From positions 1 to 28,994 of the IMG/VR virus record IMGVR_UViG_3300005264_000072: a stretch of DNA of 28,994 nucleotides. One strand, given 5' to 3'. How positions within the stretch are numbered: position 1 is the first letter of the stretch; each line of letters opens with the position of its first letter. Source of the DNA: a virus. The notes below the pieces were generated by a model that saw only the letters and a program-made list of their open reading frames with translations, made no database searches and was not told the DNA's origin. Position numbers and translations under genes: made by a program. Below are positions 15,403 to 23,582 of the stretch, piece by piece.

Positions 15403-15687
15403 ATGGAAATTTTAAGAAATGGAATCACAAGAATATGTACTGAGATAGATTATAATAGAAAATTTAAGAGTTTGGGTTATAAGATGGTTACTGATTCAGA
15501 AGATGTTGCTGATCCAGAAGATGTTGCTGATCCAGAAGATGTTGCTGATTCAGAAGATGTTGCTGATTCACTGGATTTAAGTTTGGACAAGTTAAGCTAT
15601 AAAGAGTTACAGGCGTTAGCAAAAGAAAAGGGTATATCTAAGGTACAGATTAAGAAAGCAGAATTAATAAAGTTCTTGGAGGTGTAA
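15403..15687 (+). CDS. Head-region protein with acidic repeats and HeH/SAP-like domain
   Basis: 94 residues. After a 30-residue N-terminal part come four [SP]EDVAD hexapeptide repeats (about 31-54). The C-terminal 35 residues (LSYKELQALAKEKGISKVQIKKAELIKFLEV, in two halves) form a typical HeH/SAP-like helix-extended-loop-helix motif. Such proteins commonly sit between the capsid and connector genes in Firmicutes phages; the C-terminal motif usually binds DNA or protein. The role in the virion is unknown. The ATG follows AAGGAGGACTT. Confidence 0.82.
   Translation: MEILRNGITRICTEIDYNRKFKSLGYKMVTDSEDVADPEDVADPEDVADSEDVADSLDLSLDKLSYKELQALAKEKGISKVQIKKAELIKFLEV
15493..15564 (+). repeat. 18-bp tandem repeat, four copies
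   Basis: Four nearly identical in-frame units (GAT-C/T-CAGAAGATGTTGCT) coding for D-[SP]-EDVA, followed by a partial fifth unit. Recent slippage expansion is likely. Confidence 0.95.
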
Positions 15688-15688
15688 T

Positions 15689-16216
15689 ATGGGAGTCAAA
15701 ATATTAAACTTATTGTCAGCAGCTAAAAATGCTTTGTTAACTACTACTTATGATGGAAATTATACATTTAAAGGCCAGAAATTTATCTACAATATTGTCT
15801 TTGAGTTAGATGGTACTAAGACTTATTTATTTGATTTTTCATCAGTTGTCTCTGCTAACAAAGTGGTAGTGATGCTCCCTATAAAAATTAAAACAGAAGC
15901 ACATAATGTTCACATGATTGCGTATAAAGGTACAGATTACATAGGAGGCGACCCAGAGAAGTTAAGTAATTTAAATGAAGCTTTAGATACTGCTCCCTTG
16001 ACTGTACTAACATCTAATCCTACCGCAGCAACTACGAAGGGAACAATAACAAGAGAGCATGTTGTTTTTGCAGTATCAAGCCATTTTAGTGCAAGTAGTG
16101 GTTCTGGTGGATCAAACGACTTGGCAGTATTGGATGGAAGCAAAAAATACCTTTTTGAATTTACAAGTGAAGAGGCAACCACTGTAGAGATAGATATTAC
16201 AATGTTTGAGGCATAG
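15689..16216 (+). CDS. Putative virion structural protein (175 aa)
   Basis: Starts at 15689, one base after the previous stop, behind GGAGGTGTAAT. The sequence has many short alternating hydrophobic stretches and Thr/Ser-rich turns, suggesting a beta-rich fold. YLFDFSSVVSANKVVVM near the N-terminus and YLFEFTSEEATTVEIDITMFEA at the end look like two copies of one strand pair, so it may contain a duplicated domain. A head decoration or spike role is plausible from its position after the capsid gene, but no family is recognised. Confidence 0.72.
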   Translation: MGVKILNLLSAAKNALLTTTYDGNYTFKGQKFIYNIVFELDGTKTYLFDFSSVVSANKVVVMLPIKIKTEAHNVHMIAYKGTDYIGGDPEKLSNLNEALDTAPLTVLTSNPTAATTKGTITREHVVFAVSSHFSASSGSGGSNDLAVLDGSKKYLFEFTSEEATTVEIDITMFEA

Positions 16217-16228
16217 GGAGGTACATAT

Positions 16229-16663
16229 ATGTATTCAATAATGAAACAGATTAATAATTTCTTTGTTAGGAGTTCAGAGAATGGTAATTATGAAATCGTA
16301 GCAGACGGAATAATTGGTACCTTCTCTAATACTTATATAGCTGGGAGTTATTTAATAATTAAAAACAGTTTTTTAAACGATGATATTTACAAAATATTAT
16401 CCGTCACATCTACTAAATTGGTTCTTGATGCTATACTGGAACCAGAGAATACTAAAGAGAATATTCTATTGGTATTGTCGTCTCCACCTAAAGATTTTAT
16501 AGCATTGGCAACAGAGATAGTTGGATACAATGAAAAAGGTGTGGGTGTTAGTTCAGAGGGCCTTGACGATTATTCTGTATCTTACAATACAGATGGTAGT
16601 TGGGAGAATATTTATAAGACAAAGCTTATTCGTTATAGAAGAGTATATAGTGATTTATTATGA
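16229..16663 (+). CDS. Head-tail connector protein, candidate
   Basis: 144 residues, starting after GGGAGGTACATAT. Its place as first of four short overlapping genes between the capsid region and the major tail gene is that of an SPP1 gp15-like adaptor that docks under the portal. The segment GIIGTFSNTYIAGSYLIIKNS is beta-rich and the C-terminus ends in the basic KTKLIRYRRVYSDLL. Its stop overlaps the next start (ATGA). Assigned from gene order and size, not from a clear motif. Confidence 0.65.
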   Translation: MYSIMKQINNFFVRSSENGNYEIVADGIIGTFSNTYIAGSYLIIKNSFLNDDIYKILSVTSTKLVLDAILEPENTKENILLVLSSPPKDFIALATEIVGYNEKGVGVSSEGLDDYSVSYNTDGSWENIYKTKLIRYRRVYSDLL

Positions 16664-16980
16664 TAGAGAATTATTATAGCTTTTTAATACTCAGTAAAGC
16701 AACAACTATTATCGATGCTTATGGTATAGAGACGAGTTCTTTTATCGACTCAAATATACAGGGAATAATTAATTTAGCAGGAAGTAAGGAGATTGAACTT
16801 GCTAAGTCAAGAGGCTTGGATATTGACTATAAAGCATATGTGGAAGTAACACCTGTCTCCTTAGCAATTAAGAAGGATGATCTGATTAATGGGCTTAGAG
16901 TTGTTAGTGCACCTAAAAATACACTTCAACGAAACCATCATTTAAAGATTCTTTTAAAAGGAAGTGAGGGTAATGGTTAA
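16660..16980 (+). CDS. Head closure / neck protein, candidate
   Basis: 106 residues, second in the connector block. The sequence is beta-rich toward the end (YVEVTPVSLAIKKDDLI...LKILLKG), compatible with an SPP1 gp16-type stopper that closes the capsid and receives the tail. It begins at an ATGA overlap and ends overlapping the next gene. The call rests on synteny and size. Confidence 0.6.
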   Translation: MIENYYSFLILSKATTIIDAYGIETSSFIDSNIQGIINLAGSKEIELAKSRGLDIDYKAYVEVTPVSLAIKKDDLINGLRVVSAPKNTLQRNHHLKILLKGSEGNG

Positions 16981-17359
16981 GATATATTTAGATGAAGTAT
17001 CTTCTGCAATTGAGGAAGGAATCAAAGAAGGACTGAATTTAGTGGGGCTACAATTACAGTCGCAGGCAATAAGAAACATCACTAACCAGGGGCAGGTTGA
17101 TTCTGGTCGAATGAGAGCTAGCATAACGTATGTAACAGAGGATGTTAAGGGTGAAATTGCCTCCGACAATAAGGGTGTGACACATAATAAAGATAGAGCA
17201 AGTGGTAGTGCCCCTACCAAAAGTTTATATATTGGTAGTAATGTTGAATATGCTCCTCAGCAAGAAAAGGTAAACTCTTTTATTGAAAGGGCTGTAACCC
17301 AACAGAAAAGCAACATAGGTAAACTTATGAATGAGGCAATGGAAAGGAGTCTAAAATGA
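16973..17359 (+). CDS. HK97 gp10-like neck / tail-joining protein
   Basis: About 128 residues from the ATG at 16973 (a GTG at 16964 is an alternative). The core, GLNLVGLQLQSQAIRNIT then VDSGRMRASITY and a loop before YIGSNVEYAP, matches the gp10-like family: an amphipathic helix followed by the SGRLRxSI motif and a YxxxVEYA strand. This family joins tails to heads. The stop overlaps the next start (ATGA). Confidence 0.85.
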   Translation: MVKIYLDEVSSAIEEGIKEGLNLVGLQLQSQAIRNITNQGQVDSGRMRASITYVTEDVKGEIASDNKGVTHNKDRASGSAPTKSLYIGSNVEYAPQQEKVNSFIERAVTQQKSNIGKLMNEAMERSLK

Positions 17360-17697
17360 TAAAAGACTTCATTAAGGAGATTCAGAGTAGATTAGAAGGT
17401 ATTGGAGACGTATTTTATAAAACCACATCTAAAACGTCAGATTTCATTTCTTGGGATTTCGAGATCTACGACAAAAGTTATGGTAAGTATATAGGGCAGA
17501 TAGTTATAGATGTTAAATATGATGACATTATGGACATATTGAATACACAACAACTTATCATAAATGCCTTACAAAACTATACATATTGCTCAGAGACGAG
17601 CAGTGCAAGTGTATATGGATTAATATTAAATGATATGTCGGATATGTCCACAAAGAAGTATTATAGTGAATTACGTTTTGAATTTGATTTGTATTAG
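17356..17697 (+). CDS. Tail terminator / tail completion protein
   Basis: 113 residues. The N-terminal helix (FIKEIQSRLEGIG), the central strands (YIGQIVIDVKYD) and the DTQQLIINALQ-like helix fit the SPP1 gp17/lambda gpU-like tail terminator fold that caps the tail tube. It lies directly before the major tail gene, its normal place. The start overlaps the previous stop (ATGA). Confidence 0.75.
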   Translation: MIKDFIKEIQSRLEGIGDVFYKTTSKTSDFISWDFEIYDKSYGKYIGQIVIDVKYDDIMDILNTQQLIINALQNYTYCSETSSASVYGLILNDMSDMSTKKYYSELRFEFDLY

Positions 17698-17708
17698 GAG
17701 GTAAAAAA

Positions 17709-18248
17709 ATGACAGTTATGAAAGATTTTAATAAGATAGCTTTGGCAGAAGGGGCATTTTATATTAATAAGGGTGAGACAGGTGAACAATTAGTTGGCTA
17801 CGCAAGAGGTGGTACTTATACAGATAATTTAGTTATAAGACACATTGAGGTGGATGGAAAAAAAGGAAACATTAAAGGTGATGCCATTATTGAGGAAATC
17901 AAGCCACAATTAGATTTTACGGCAATGCAAATGGAAAGTGATGTCATTGGCAAACTATTTGCGGCTGTAACATTAGTAGATAATACAGATGGTACGTTTA
18001 AGGTTACCAGAAAATTAGAGATAGTTGATGATGATTACTTGGCTAATGTAACATGGGTAGGTAAAGCAAGAGACGGTACAGAATTATCCATTAAGTTATT
18101 AAATGCATTGGGAGAAGCACCTATGAATTTTTCTATTACAGATAAAGGTGAGATTGAAATACCATGTTCTTTTTATGGTAACTATACAGATTCAAACGAT
18201 TCAGAAGCACCAGTAGAGATACAAATTGCCAGCAGTGTTGTAGAATAG
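17709..18248 (+). CDS. Major tail tube protein
   Basis: 179 residues after AGGAGGTAAAAAA. The composition (alternating strands with a long loop, IEVDGKKGNIKGDAIIEEIKP and ITDKGEIEIPCSFYGNYTD) fits siphovirus major tail proteins that polymerise into the tube. It is followed by an intrinsic terminator, and then by the chaperone and tape-measure genes, the conserved siphovirus order. Confidence 0.88.
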   Translation: MTVMKDFNKIALAEGAFYINKGETGEQLVGYARGGTYTDNLVIRHIEVDGKKGNIKGDAIIEEIKPQLDFTAMQMESDVIGKLFAAVTLVDNTDGTFKVTRKLEIVDDDYLANVTWVGKARDGTELSIKLLNALGEAPMNFSITDKGEIEIPCSFYGNYTDSNDSEAPVEIQIASSVVE

Positions 18249-18252
18249 TATT

Positions 18253-18275
18253 AAAGGGCTTAATTGCCCTTTTTA
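18253..18275 (+). terminator. Intrinsic terminator after major tail gene
   Basis: Stem AAAGGGC (18253-18259) with GCCCTTT (18266-18272), 6-base loop and a T-run. As after the capsid gene, it probably limits expression of downstream genes relative to the abundant tail protein. Confidence 0.88.
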
Positions 18276-18287
18276 TAGGAGGATAAT

Positions 18288-18569
18288 ATGAGTATAACAA
18301 ACAAGCAAATGTTTAAGTTAATGGAGATTATAGGAATTATTGGCGTTGATGTTGAGCTGAAAGGTGGTGCAGAGCAAATGGGTACTGCACTAATTAATAC
18401 ACTATTAGCAAATGCACATAAGGCACAGACACAAATTGAAGAATTAGTTGGGGAATTATCTGGTGACTCTGTTGATACACCAATAAAACTATTAAAGGCA
18501 GTTAAAAAATTAAAAGGTAATGAAGAAGTTGTGAATTTTTTTATAGAGGCTATGGGAGCTTTGATTTAA
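18288..18569 (+). CDS. Tail assembly chaperone, short form (gpG-like)
   Basis: 93 residues, helical, between the major tail and tape-measure genes. It starts after TAGGAGGATAAT. In siphoviruses this position holds the chaperone that binds the tape measure during tail assembly. The last codons contain seven consecutive T (18536-18542) in register T-TTT-TTT, a -1 slippery site that leads into the open overlapping frame ending at 18835. Confidence 0.85.
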   Translation: MSITNKQMFKLMEIIGIIGVDVELKGGAEQMGTALINTLLANAHKAQTQIEELVGELSGDSVDTPIKLLKAVKKLKGNEEVVNFFIEAMGALI

Positions 18570-18835
18570 GAGTAATTAATTTAGTTTATCAAAAGTACTC
18601 TGATAGCTTTTTTGATTTAGATTATAGAATGGGAATAAGAATGATCAATGAGGAGACGAATAAACAAGCAGAAAATAAAATTTGGGATAAATGGTTGTCC
18701 TTCGCTCCACATATTGAACCTATTTCATTTGAGGCATATTTAGATAAACATAAACCACAGAAGAAATTAAATAAATTTGATAAGGCAAGGATAAAAGAAA
18801 GAGCCGAGAACATTCAAAGGAGGTTGAAGAATTGA
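18542..18835 (+). CDS. Frameshift extension of the tail assembly chaperone (gpGT-like)
   Basis: This frame is open from the slippery site to 18835 and lies -1 relative to the short form. Ribosomes slipping at 18536-18542 would make a 182-residue fusion: 85 residues of the short form plus 97 from here. The extension has an ATG at 18629, but no good ribosome site precedes it, and the sequence upstream of that ATG (YGSFDLRVINLVYQKYSDSF) reads as normal protein. The C-terminus is basic and helical. This matches the G/GT arrangement of lambda-like tails. Confidence 0.82.
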   Translation, partial: YRGYGSFDLRVINLVYQKYSDSFFDLDYRMGIRMINEETNKQAENKIWDKWLSFAPHIEPISFEAYLDKHKPQKKLNKFDKARIKERAENIQRRLKN

Positions 18836-20343
18836 AACTATTTGAAGTATTTGGCGAGGTAAAGATAGATGATAAAGGCGCAACAAAAAAATTAAGTGGT
18901 ATTAGTGATAAGGCAAAGAAATTAGGTTCTGGTTTCGCTGATGTCTCTAAAAAGGCCGGTAAATTTGCTTTAGGTTTTGGGGCAGCCGCGACGGCAGCTG
19001 GAGGTGCAATGTTTGCGTTCGCTGATAAAACTACCCAATCATTAGACAGAGTTGATAAATTAAGTCAACGAATGGGAATGAGTAAAAAAGAATTTCAACA
19101 ATGGGACTATGTATTAGGTCAGAATGGTGTTAGTATTGATCAAATGCAGTCTGGAATGAAAACATTATCACAACGTATGCAACAAGCAGCAGAGGGGACA
19201 GGTAAAGGAGCAGAGAATTTTGAAAAATTGGGGATAAGTGTTAGACACGCAGATGGTACTATGAAAACACAGTATGAAACTTATGAAGATACAATCAAAG
19301 CCTTACAGTCTATGGAAGATGGTACTGAGAAAGCTGCTCTAGCACAAGAAATGTTTGGTAGAACTGGGCAAGAAATTTTACCTCTTATTAATGGAACAAC
19401 TGAGGGTATGGAAAAATTAAAACAAAAAGCACTGGATACTGGCATGGTAATGTCGGATGATGCAGTTGCAGCAGGAGCAGCATTTCAAGATAATTTAGAT
19501 GATACGAAGAAAATGTTAGGGGGCGTTGCCACTAAGATAGGTGTTACCTTATTACCAATGTTTAATAATATGATGCAATGGGTGCAAGATCATATGCCTC
19601 AAATACAAGCTGTTTTTTCAGCTGTTATTGACAATGTGGCACCAAAAGTACAGCATTTTTATGTATTGTTTAAAGAGAATGTTCTTCCTATATTACAAAA
19701 TTTATTTGGATGGGTACAAGAAAATATGCCTACATTTGAGAAGATATTTAAGGTCGTTTTTGATGCTACATGGACAGTAATTAAAAGTGTATGGAAAGTA
19801 TTAGATACATTATTAATTCCAATATTAAAAGTATTATTTAATTGGGTCAGTGAAAATATGGACACAATTGGTGCAGTAGTAGGAGGCGTGTTTGAAGGAA
19901 TTGGTGCAGTAGTTGAAGCAGTTACAGACACAATTGTAGGTATTGTTGATGCATTTAAAACTGCTTATGAATGGGCCGGTAAATTTCTTAAGAAATCAGG
20001 AGAGGCATCAAAGGAAAGAGCTAAGCAAGTTGAAGGTGGTTGGACAGATATAAAGGGAATGAGGGCAAACGGTGGTCCAATTAGTGCAGGTGATGCTTAT
20101 ATAGTTGGAGAAAAAGAAGCAGAAGTATTCGTCTCTGATAGAGATGGACAAATATTTAATCAGAGTCAATTAGCAGGTATGGGTGGTGGTATTAGCATGG
20201 ACATCAACATAGGCGAAATGACTGTTAGAGAAGAATCAGACATAGAGAAAATTGCATCAATTATTTATGATAAATTACAAGCACAATTAGGTACATCACG
20301 AAATAGTGTGATGGATGACTTTAGAAGGGAGGCGAGGTTATAA
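18832..20343 (+). CDS. Tape measure protein
   Basis: 503 residues from a TTG start at 18832 behind AAAGGAGG. A helical N-terminus (KAKKLGSGFADVSKKAGKF) is followed by an Ala/Gly-rich hydrophobic stretch (about 44-66) and the TMP core (DRVDKLSQRMGMSKKEFQQW...MFGRTGQEILPLINGT). Further hydrophobic helices lie around 230-370, and PxxxGDAYIVGEKEAEVFV near 415-435 is a common tape-measure C-terminal motif. At about 0.15 nm per residue it predicts a tail near 75 nm, short for a siphovirus. No peptidase or lysozyme domain is visible. Confidence 0.95.
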   Translation: MKLFEVFGEVKIDDKGATKKLSGISDKAKKLGSGFADVSKKAGKFALGFGAAATAAGGAMFAFADKTTQSLDRVDKLSQRMGMSKKEFQQWDYVLGQNGVSIDQMQSGMKTLSQRMQQAAEGTGKGAENFEKLGISVRHADGTMKTQYETYEDTIKALQSMEDGTEKAALAQEMFGRTGQEILPLINGTTEGMEKLKQKALDTGMVMSDDAVAAGAAFQDNLDDTKKMLGGVATKIGVTLLPMFNNMMQWVQDHMPQIQAVFSAVIDNVAPKVQHFYVLFKENVLPILQNLFGWVQENMPTFEKIFKVVFDATWTVIKSVWKVLDTLLIPILKVLFNWVSENMDTIGAVVGGVFEGIGAVVEAVTDTIVGIVDAFKTAYEWAGKFLKKSGEASKERAKQVEGGWTDIKGMRANGGPISAGDAYIVGEKEAEVFVSDRDGQIFNQSQLAGMGGGISMDINIGEMTVREESDIEKIASIIYDKLQAQLGTSRNSVMDDFRREARL

Positions 20344-20705
20344 TGGATGAATTAAGAAATGCATCAGGTACAGTCTTAACTTTTAAAATCAATAACTTCT
20401 CTTCCTCTTTAAAGGGTAATAGAATAGAACGTCGTCTATTAGATGGTACTTATCATATACAAACTATTGGAGAACCAACCAGGGAAATCTCTTTTACTGC
20501 TTTTAGTCATGTAGCAGAAGTAGCTATTCTAAATTTAAGTGTATTTCAAGGGGAGGAGCTTAAACTACAGTATGAGGATACTATATATACTGGTAGTATA
20601 CGTGGTGCACTTTCATGGGGATTAGACGTTAGGGGAGACAAAAATGGGAGACTATACAAAACAAAAGTTGTGTTTGTCGTCTCTTCATCGGAGTTGGTTA
20701 TATGA
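20343..20705 (+). CDS. Distal tail-like protein (120 aa)
   Basis: Starts at 20343 behind GGGAGGCGAGG, which overlaps the tape-measure end. The sequence is beta-rich with a terminal strand-rich half (KTKVVFVVSSSELVI). The REISFTAF segment is like those in distal tail or tube-end proteins. It lies immediately after the tape measure, the usual place of a distal tail protein, though half the usual size. The stop overlaps the next ATG (ATGA). Function is from synteny. Confidence 0.6.
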   Translation: MDELRNASGTVLTFKINNFSSSLKGNRIERRLLDGTYHIQTIGEPTREISFTAFSHVAEVAILNLSVFQGEELKLQYEDTIYTGSIRGALSWGLDVRGDKNGRLYKTKVVFVVSSSELVI

Positions 20706-22111
20706 GATATATATCAGATGATTTATTAAATAAAATAAAACAAAAAGAGATGACAATATACAATAATGCAGAACCACATATAAGTGTAGACATTGCACGA
20801 GCAAAAACAGCAGTGACCGATAGTAGTTATTGGACTATTGAGGAAATAAGATCTAAACCTGGGATAGGCTCAATTGAAGTCGATGCCAGAAGGTATAATA
20901 CATACCATGGTAGACCTGATAAGTTAGTTGATATATATGATGATAATGGTACTATTAAAGTAGGTCATCGAGAATATCCAGATTTGGAAAAGATTGGTTG
21001 GGTACATGATTTTGATATTGGTGCAGGAAGTGAAGTATCTGTATGTTTTAATGGTGAATTTAAATCATTTAGGGAATCATGGAGACTGCAAACAGAAGAA
21101 AATCCATGGATCTTCTGGACAGATGCTATTGGCGACTTGTATAGACAGTACTGGGATGATGCATCTACCAAAGAGCTAATAGATTCTAATGTAACTAAGG
21201 TTGTCTCTTTAAGAGGGTGGAAGGAAATAAACAATGGTAATAATGACTTAGGTTTAATTGTTGGATATGTTAAAACAGACGGTACTGCATGGTACACAAA
21301 TTATTGCATACAGACTGATAAAACATATCTTTGGGAGACATCGAAAGAAGTTACAGGGTTTTCGGGAGACGCAGTAAACATTGATTTATTCTTATTAAAT
21401 GATTATAGAGTTGGTATTGTAATAGAAAATAATTTAGAGGACATATATTGGCTTATCACAAAACGTACATGGGTAGGTATGGCGATAGAGCAAACTAACA
21501 TTGTTGCAAGTATTACAGATCTTAAAGTGAATGTTATTCCTATAAACTATATAGATAGTATTGCAGAAGAAAACATTACTGCAGAAATTACTGATTTATG
21601 GGTAAATGTAGCTGAACCAATATATCCATCACCTGTAAGTGCAGAGAATCCTGATAAAATTGAGACAGAGATACACTTAATATTTAGCCACTTAATTGAT
21701 TTTGACTTAACTACAGTAGCTAATGCTTTTAGCATAAAGGACAGTCTAAACGCAGAGATTAACATTCTGAGTACGTCTCCTGGTATTGATAATTCTGAGA
21801 TAGTATTCACTACTAGTAACTTTGCAGGTATCACTGGCAACGTATTTATCGCCTATGATAGGAGTATTATAGAATTAAACAGTATAAATCAAGGAAGTGC
21901 TTTTGCAATAGATTCATTTAATTTAGAATTTACACCAGAATTGGAACCACCAGAAGGATATATGGATGAGCATATATCAGCAAGTATAACGGATGTAGTT
22001 CTTAACACAACTAAAGTTACGTATACAAATAGTTATGCAGATGAAAATCTTACTTCCAACATTACAGACGTTGTCGTGGTTGTAACAAAAGTAGGAGACA
22101 ACCCATTATAA
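20702..22111 (+). CDS. Tail/baseplate protein with ITD repeats
   Basis: 469 residues. The first 250 have segments of a tail-tip type (WRLQTEENPWIFWTDAIGDLYRQYW). The rest contains four copies of a short motif of the form I-x-A-x-ITD-x-x-VNV (IVASITDLKVNV, ITAEITDLWVNV, ISASITDVVLNT, LTSNITDVVVVV). They come in pairs around a segment that looks like a SwmB/Ig-type fold (FSHLIDFDLTTVANAFSI...). These may be adhesive strands at the tail tip. It follows the distal tail gene through ATGA coupling. Exact family not recognised. Confidence 0.68.
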   Translation: MRYISDDLLNKIKQKEMTIYNNAEPHISVDIARAKTAVTDSSYWTIEEIRSKPGIGSIEVDARRYNTYHGRPDKLVDIYDDNGTIKVGHREYPDLEKIGWVHDFDIGAGSEVSVCFNGEFKSFRESWRLQTEENPWIFWTDAIGDLYRQYWDDASTKELIDSNVTKVVSLRGWKEINNGNNDLGLIVGYVKTDGTAWYTNYCIQTDKTYLWETSKEVTGFSGDAVNIDLFLLNDYRVGIVIENNLEDIYWLITKRTWVGMAIEQTNIVASITDLKVNVIPINYIDSIAEENITAEITDLWVNVAEPIYPSPVSAENPDKIETEIHLIFSHLIDFDLTTVANAFSIKDSLNAEINILSTSPGIDNSEIVFTTSNFAGITGNVFIAYDRSIIELNSINQGSAFAIDSFNLEFTPELEPPEGYMDEHISASITDVVLNTTKVTYTNSYADENLTSNITDVVVVVTKVGDNPL

Positions 22112-22132
22112 AAATTTAAAAGGAGTGATACC

Positions 22133-23362
22133 ATGAAAATAGATGCAAATGTAAATATACACAATCGTTTTGATATTCATATAGATAATATTGAGACAGG
22201 AGAACATAGAGAGGTAGTGGGATATAATATTGTTTTAGACCAGATGTATGATAGATTATGCGCGTTGAGTGATTATTTTAATTATATATCTTTTGGTAGA
22301 GGTACAGGAACACCTACGCCTGATAGAACTGCACTATTTGATAGGATTGGGAGCAAAAGTGTAGAAAATATAGAGAAGATTTATTCACTCCCAGATTCTT
22401 CATGGAAACAGAAAATAGTATTAGCGCCAGAAGAATATGTTGGGGAGACGATTACAGAAGTAGGCATCTCTTACAACTCTTCTGAGGGCTATTTAGTTAC
22501 ACATGCAATATTGAAAGATTCAGAGGGGCAACCAATAGCTATAACTAAAACAGACACTGATGTCGTTACCATATATGCAACTGTATTTTTTTCATTAGGG
22601 TCCATAAACCCAGATGTAGAGTTTATTAATGTAAGTTATAATATATTTTACGATCGAAGGAATAAATTATTGAACTATCTAATGGAGGAAGGATATCAAT
22701 TAAATGGTAGTAGTTTTGATTTACAAGAAGCTAAGGCAGGTCTCGTTATGGGGGGTACTGAAACATTTGACTGGACTGCAGATGTTCAAAATAAAAAAAT
22801 AACTTCTGGTATTAGAAGATTCGGTATAGATGAGGGGAATTGTAATGCAAAATTTATAATTTACAAAGATACTTTACGAATAAATTTACCTTTATCTGGT
22901 GTATTGGAGGGGCAAGCATATCAAGATGTTCTTGTTGGTACAGGTGACGAAGCAAATACAACATTTGAATTACCTTCTCATAATATAAGAGAGTCAACCT
23001 TAGATATTAAGATTGACGGAGTTAGCGTATCTAATTACGTAAGCAAACAAAAACCTTTTTATGTGGAGCTTGAATTACCTCCTTATAGTACAGTCCCAAG
23101 AGGACGTAGTGTTGCCAGCAATTTGGATGGATCAATTGTGGCTATTGCAACAGACTCTTCGTCTCCTTATGTTTCAGTGCTTGAACTAAAAGACACATGG
23201 AAGGCGAGACCTACGCCACCCAATCTTGCAACCAAAGGATATAGTGTTGCATTAAGTTCAGATGGTACCGTATTAGCCGTAGGTTCATATACTGTTGCAC
23301 CATATGTTAAAGTGTACGATTGGAATGGTACAAATTGGCTGAGGGATATAGTGTTGCATTAA
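22133..23362 (+). CDS. Tail fibre / receptor-binding protein, N-terminal part (frame broken)
   Basis: 409 residues as read. The first about 160 (DIHIDNIETGEHREVVGYNIVLDQMYD...) resemble N-terminal attachment modules of phage tail fibres. Around residue 300 onward begins a beta-propeller-like repeat region (GYSVALSSDGTVLAVGSY...PYVKVYDWNGTNW). At 23338/23339 the frame breaks: the expected TTGGACTGA reads TTGGCTGA, one base short, so the frame ends after LRDIVLH at 23362. The rest of the protein continues one frame away (23320-23853). Intact, it would be about 573 residues. Confidence 0.75.
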   Translation: MKIDANVNIHNRFDIHIDNIETGEHREVVGYNIVLDQMYDRLCALSDYFNYISFGRGTGTPTPDRTALFDRIGSKSVENIEKIYSLPDSSWKQKIVLAPEEYVGETITEVGISYNSSEGYLVTHAILKDSEGQPIAITKTDTDVVTIYATVFFSLGSINPDVEFINVSYNIFYDRRNKLLNYLMEEGYQLNGSSFDLQEAKAGLVMGGTETFDWTADVQNKKITSGIRRFGIDEGNCNAKFIIYKDTLRINLPLSGVLEGQAYQDVLVGTGDEANTTFELPSHNIRESTLDIKIDGVSVSNYVSKQKPFYVELELPPYSTVPRGRSVASNLDGSIVAIATDSSSPYVSVLELKDTWKARPTPPNLATKGYSVALSSDGTVLAVGSYTVAPYVKVYDWNGTNWLRDIVLH

Positions 23363-23582
23363 GTTCAGATGGTACCGTATTAGCCATAGGTTTATATAAT
23401 CCTGCACCATATGTTAAAGTGTACGATTGGAATGGTACAAATTGGACTGAAAGACCTACGCCACCCAATCTTGCAACTAAAGGATATAGTGTTGCATTAA
23501 GTTCAGATGGTACCGTATTAGCCGTAGGTTCATATACTGTTGCACCATATGTTAAAGTGTACGATTGGAATGGTACAAATTG
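23237..23582 (+). repeat. Three near-identical 102-bp propeller repeats
   Basis: Copies at 23237-23338, 23344-23445 and 23482-23582 are almost identical at the DNA level; a diverged copy starts at 23617. Linkers beginning CCACCCAATCTTGCAAC separate most copies, but the first and second are joined by only five bases, where the frame is lost. This indicates recent recombination between copies. Confidence 0.93.

Noticed and set aside
18586-18620. Inverted repeat TATCA/TGATA followed by a T-run, like a terminator
   Set aside because: The stem is only 5 bp and it lies within the open frame of the chaperone extension.
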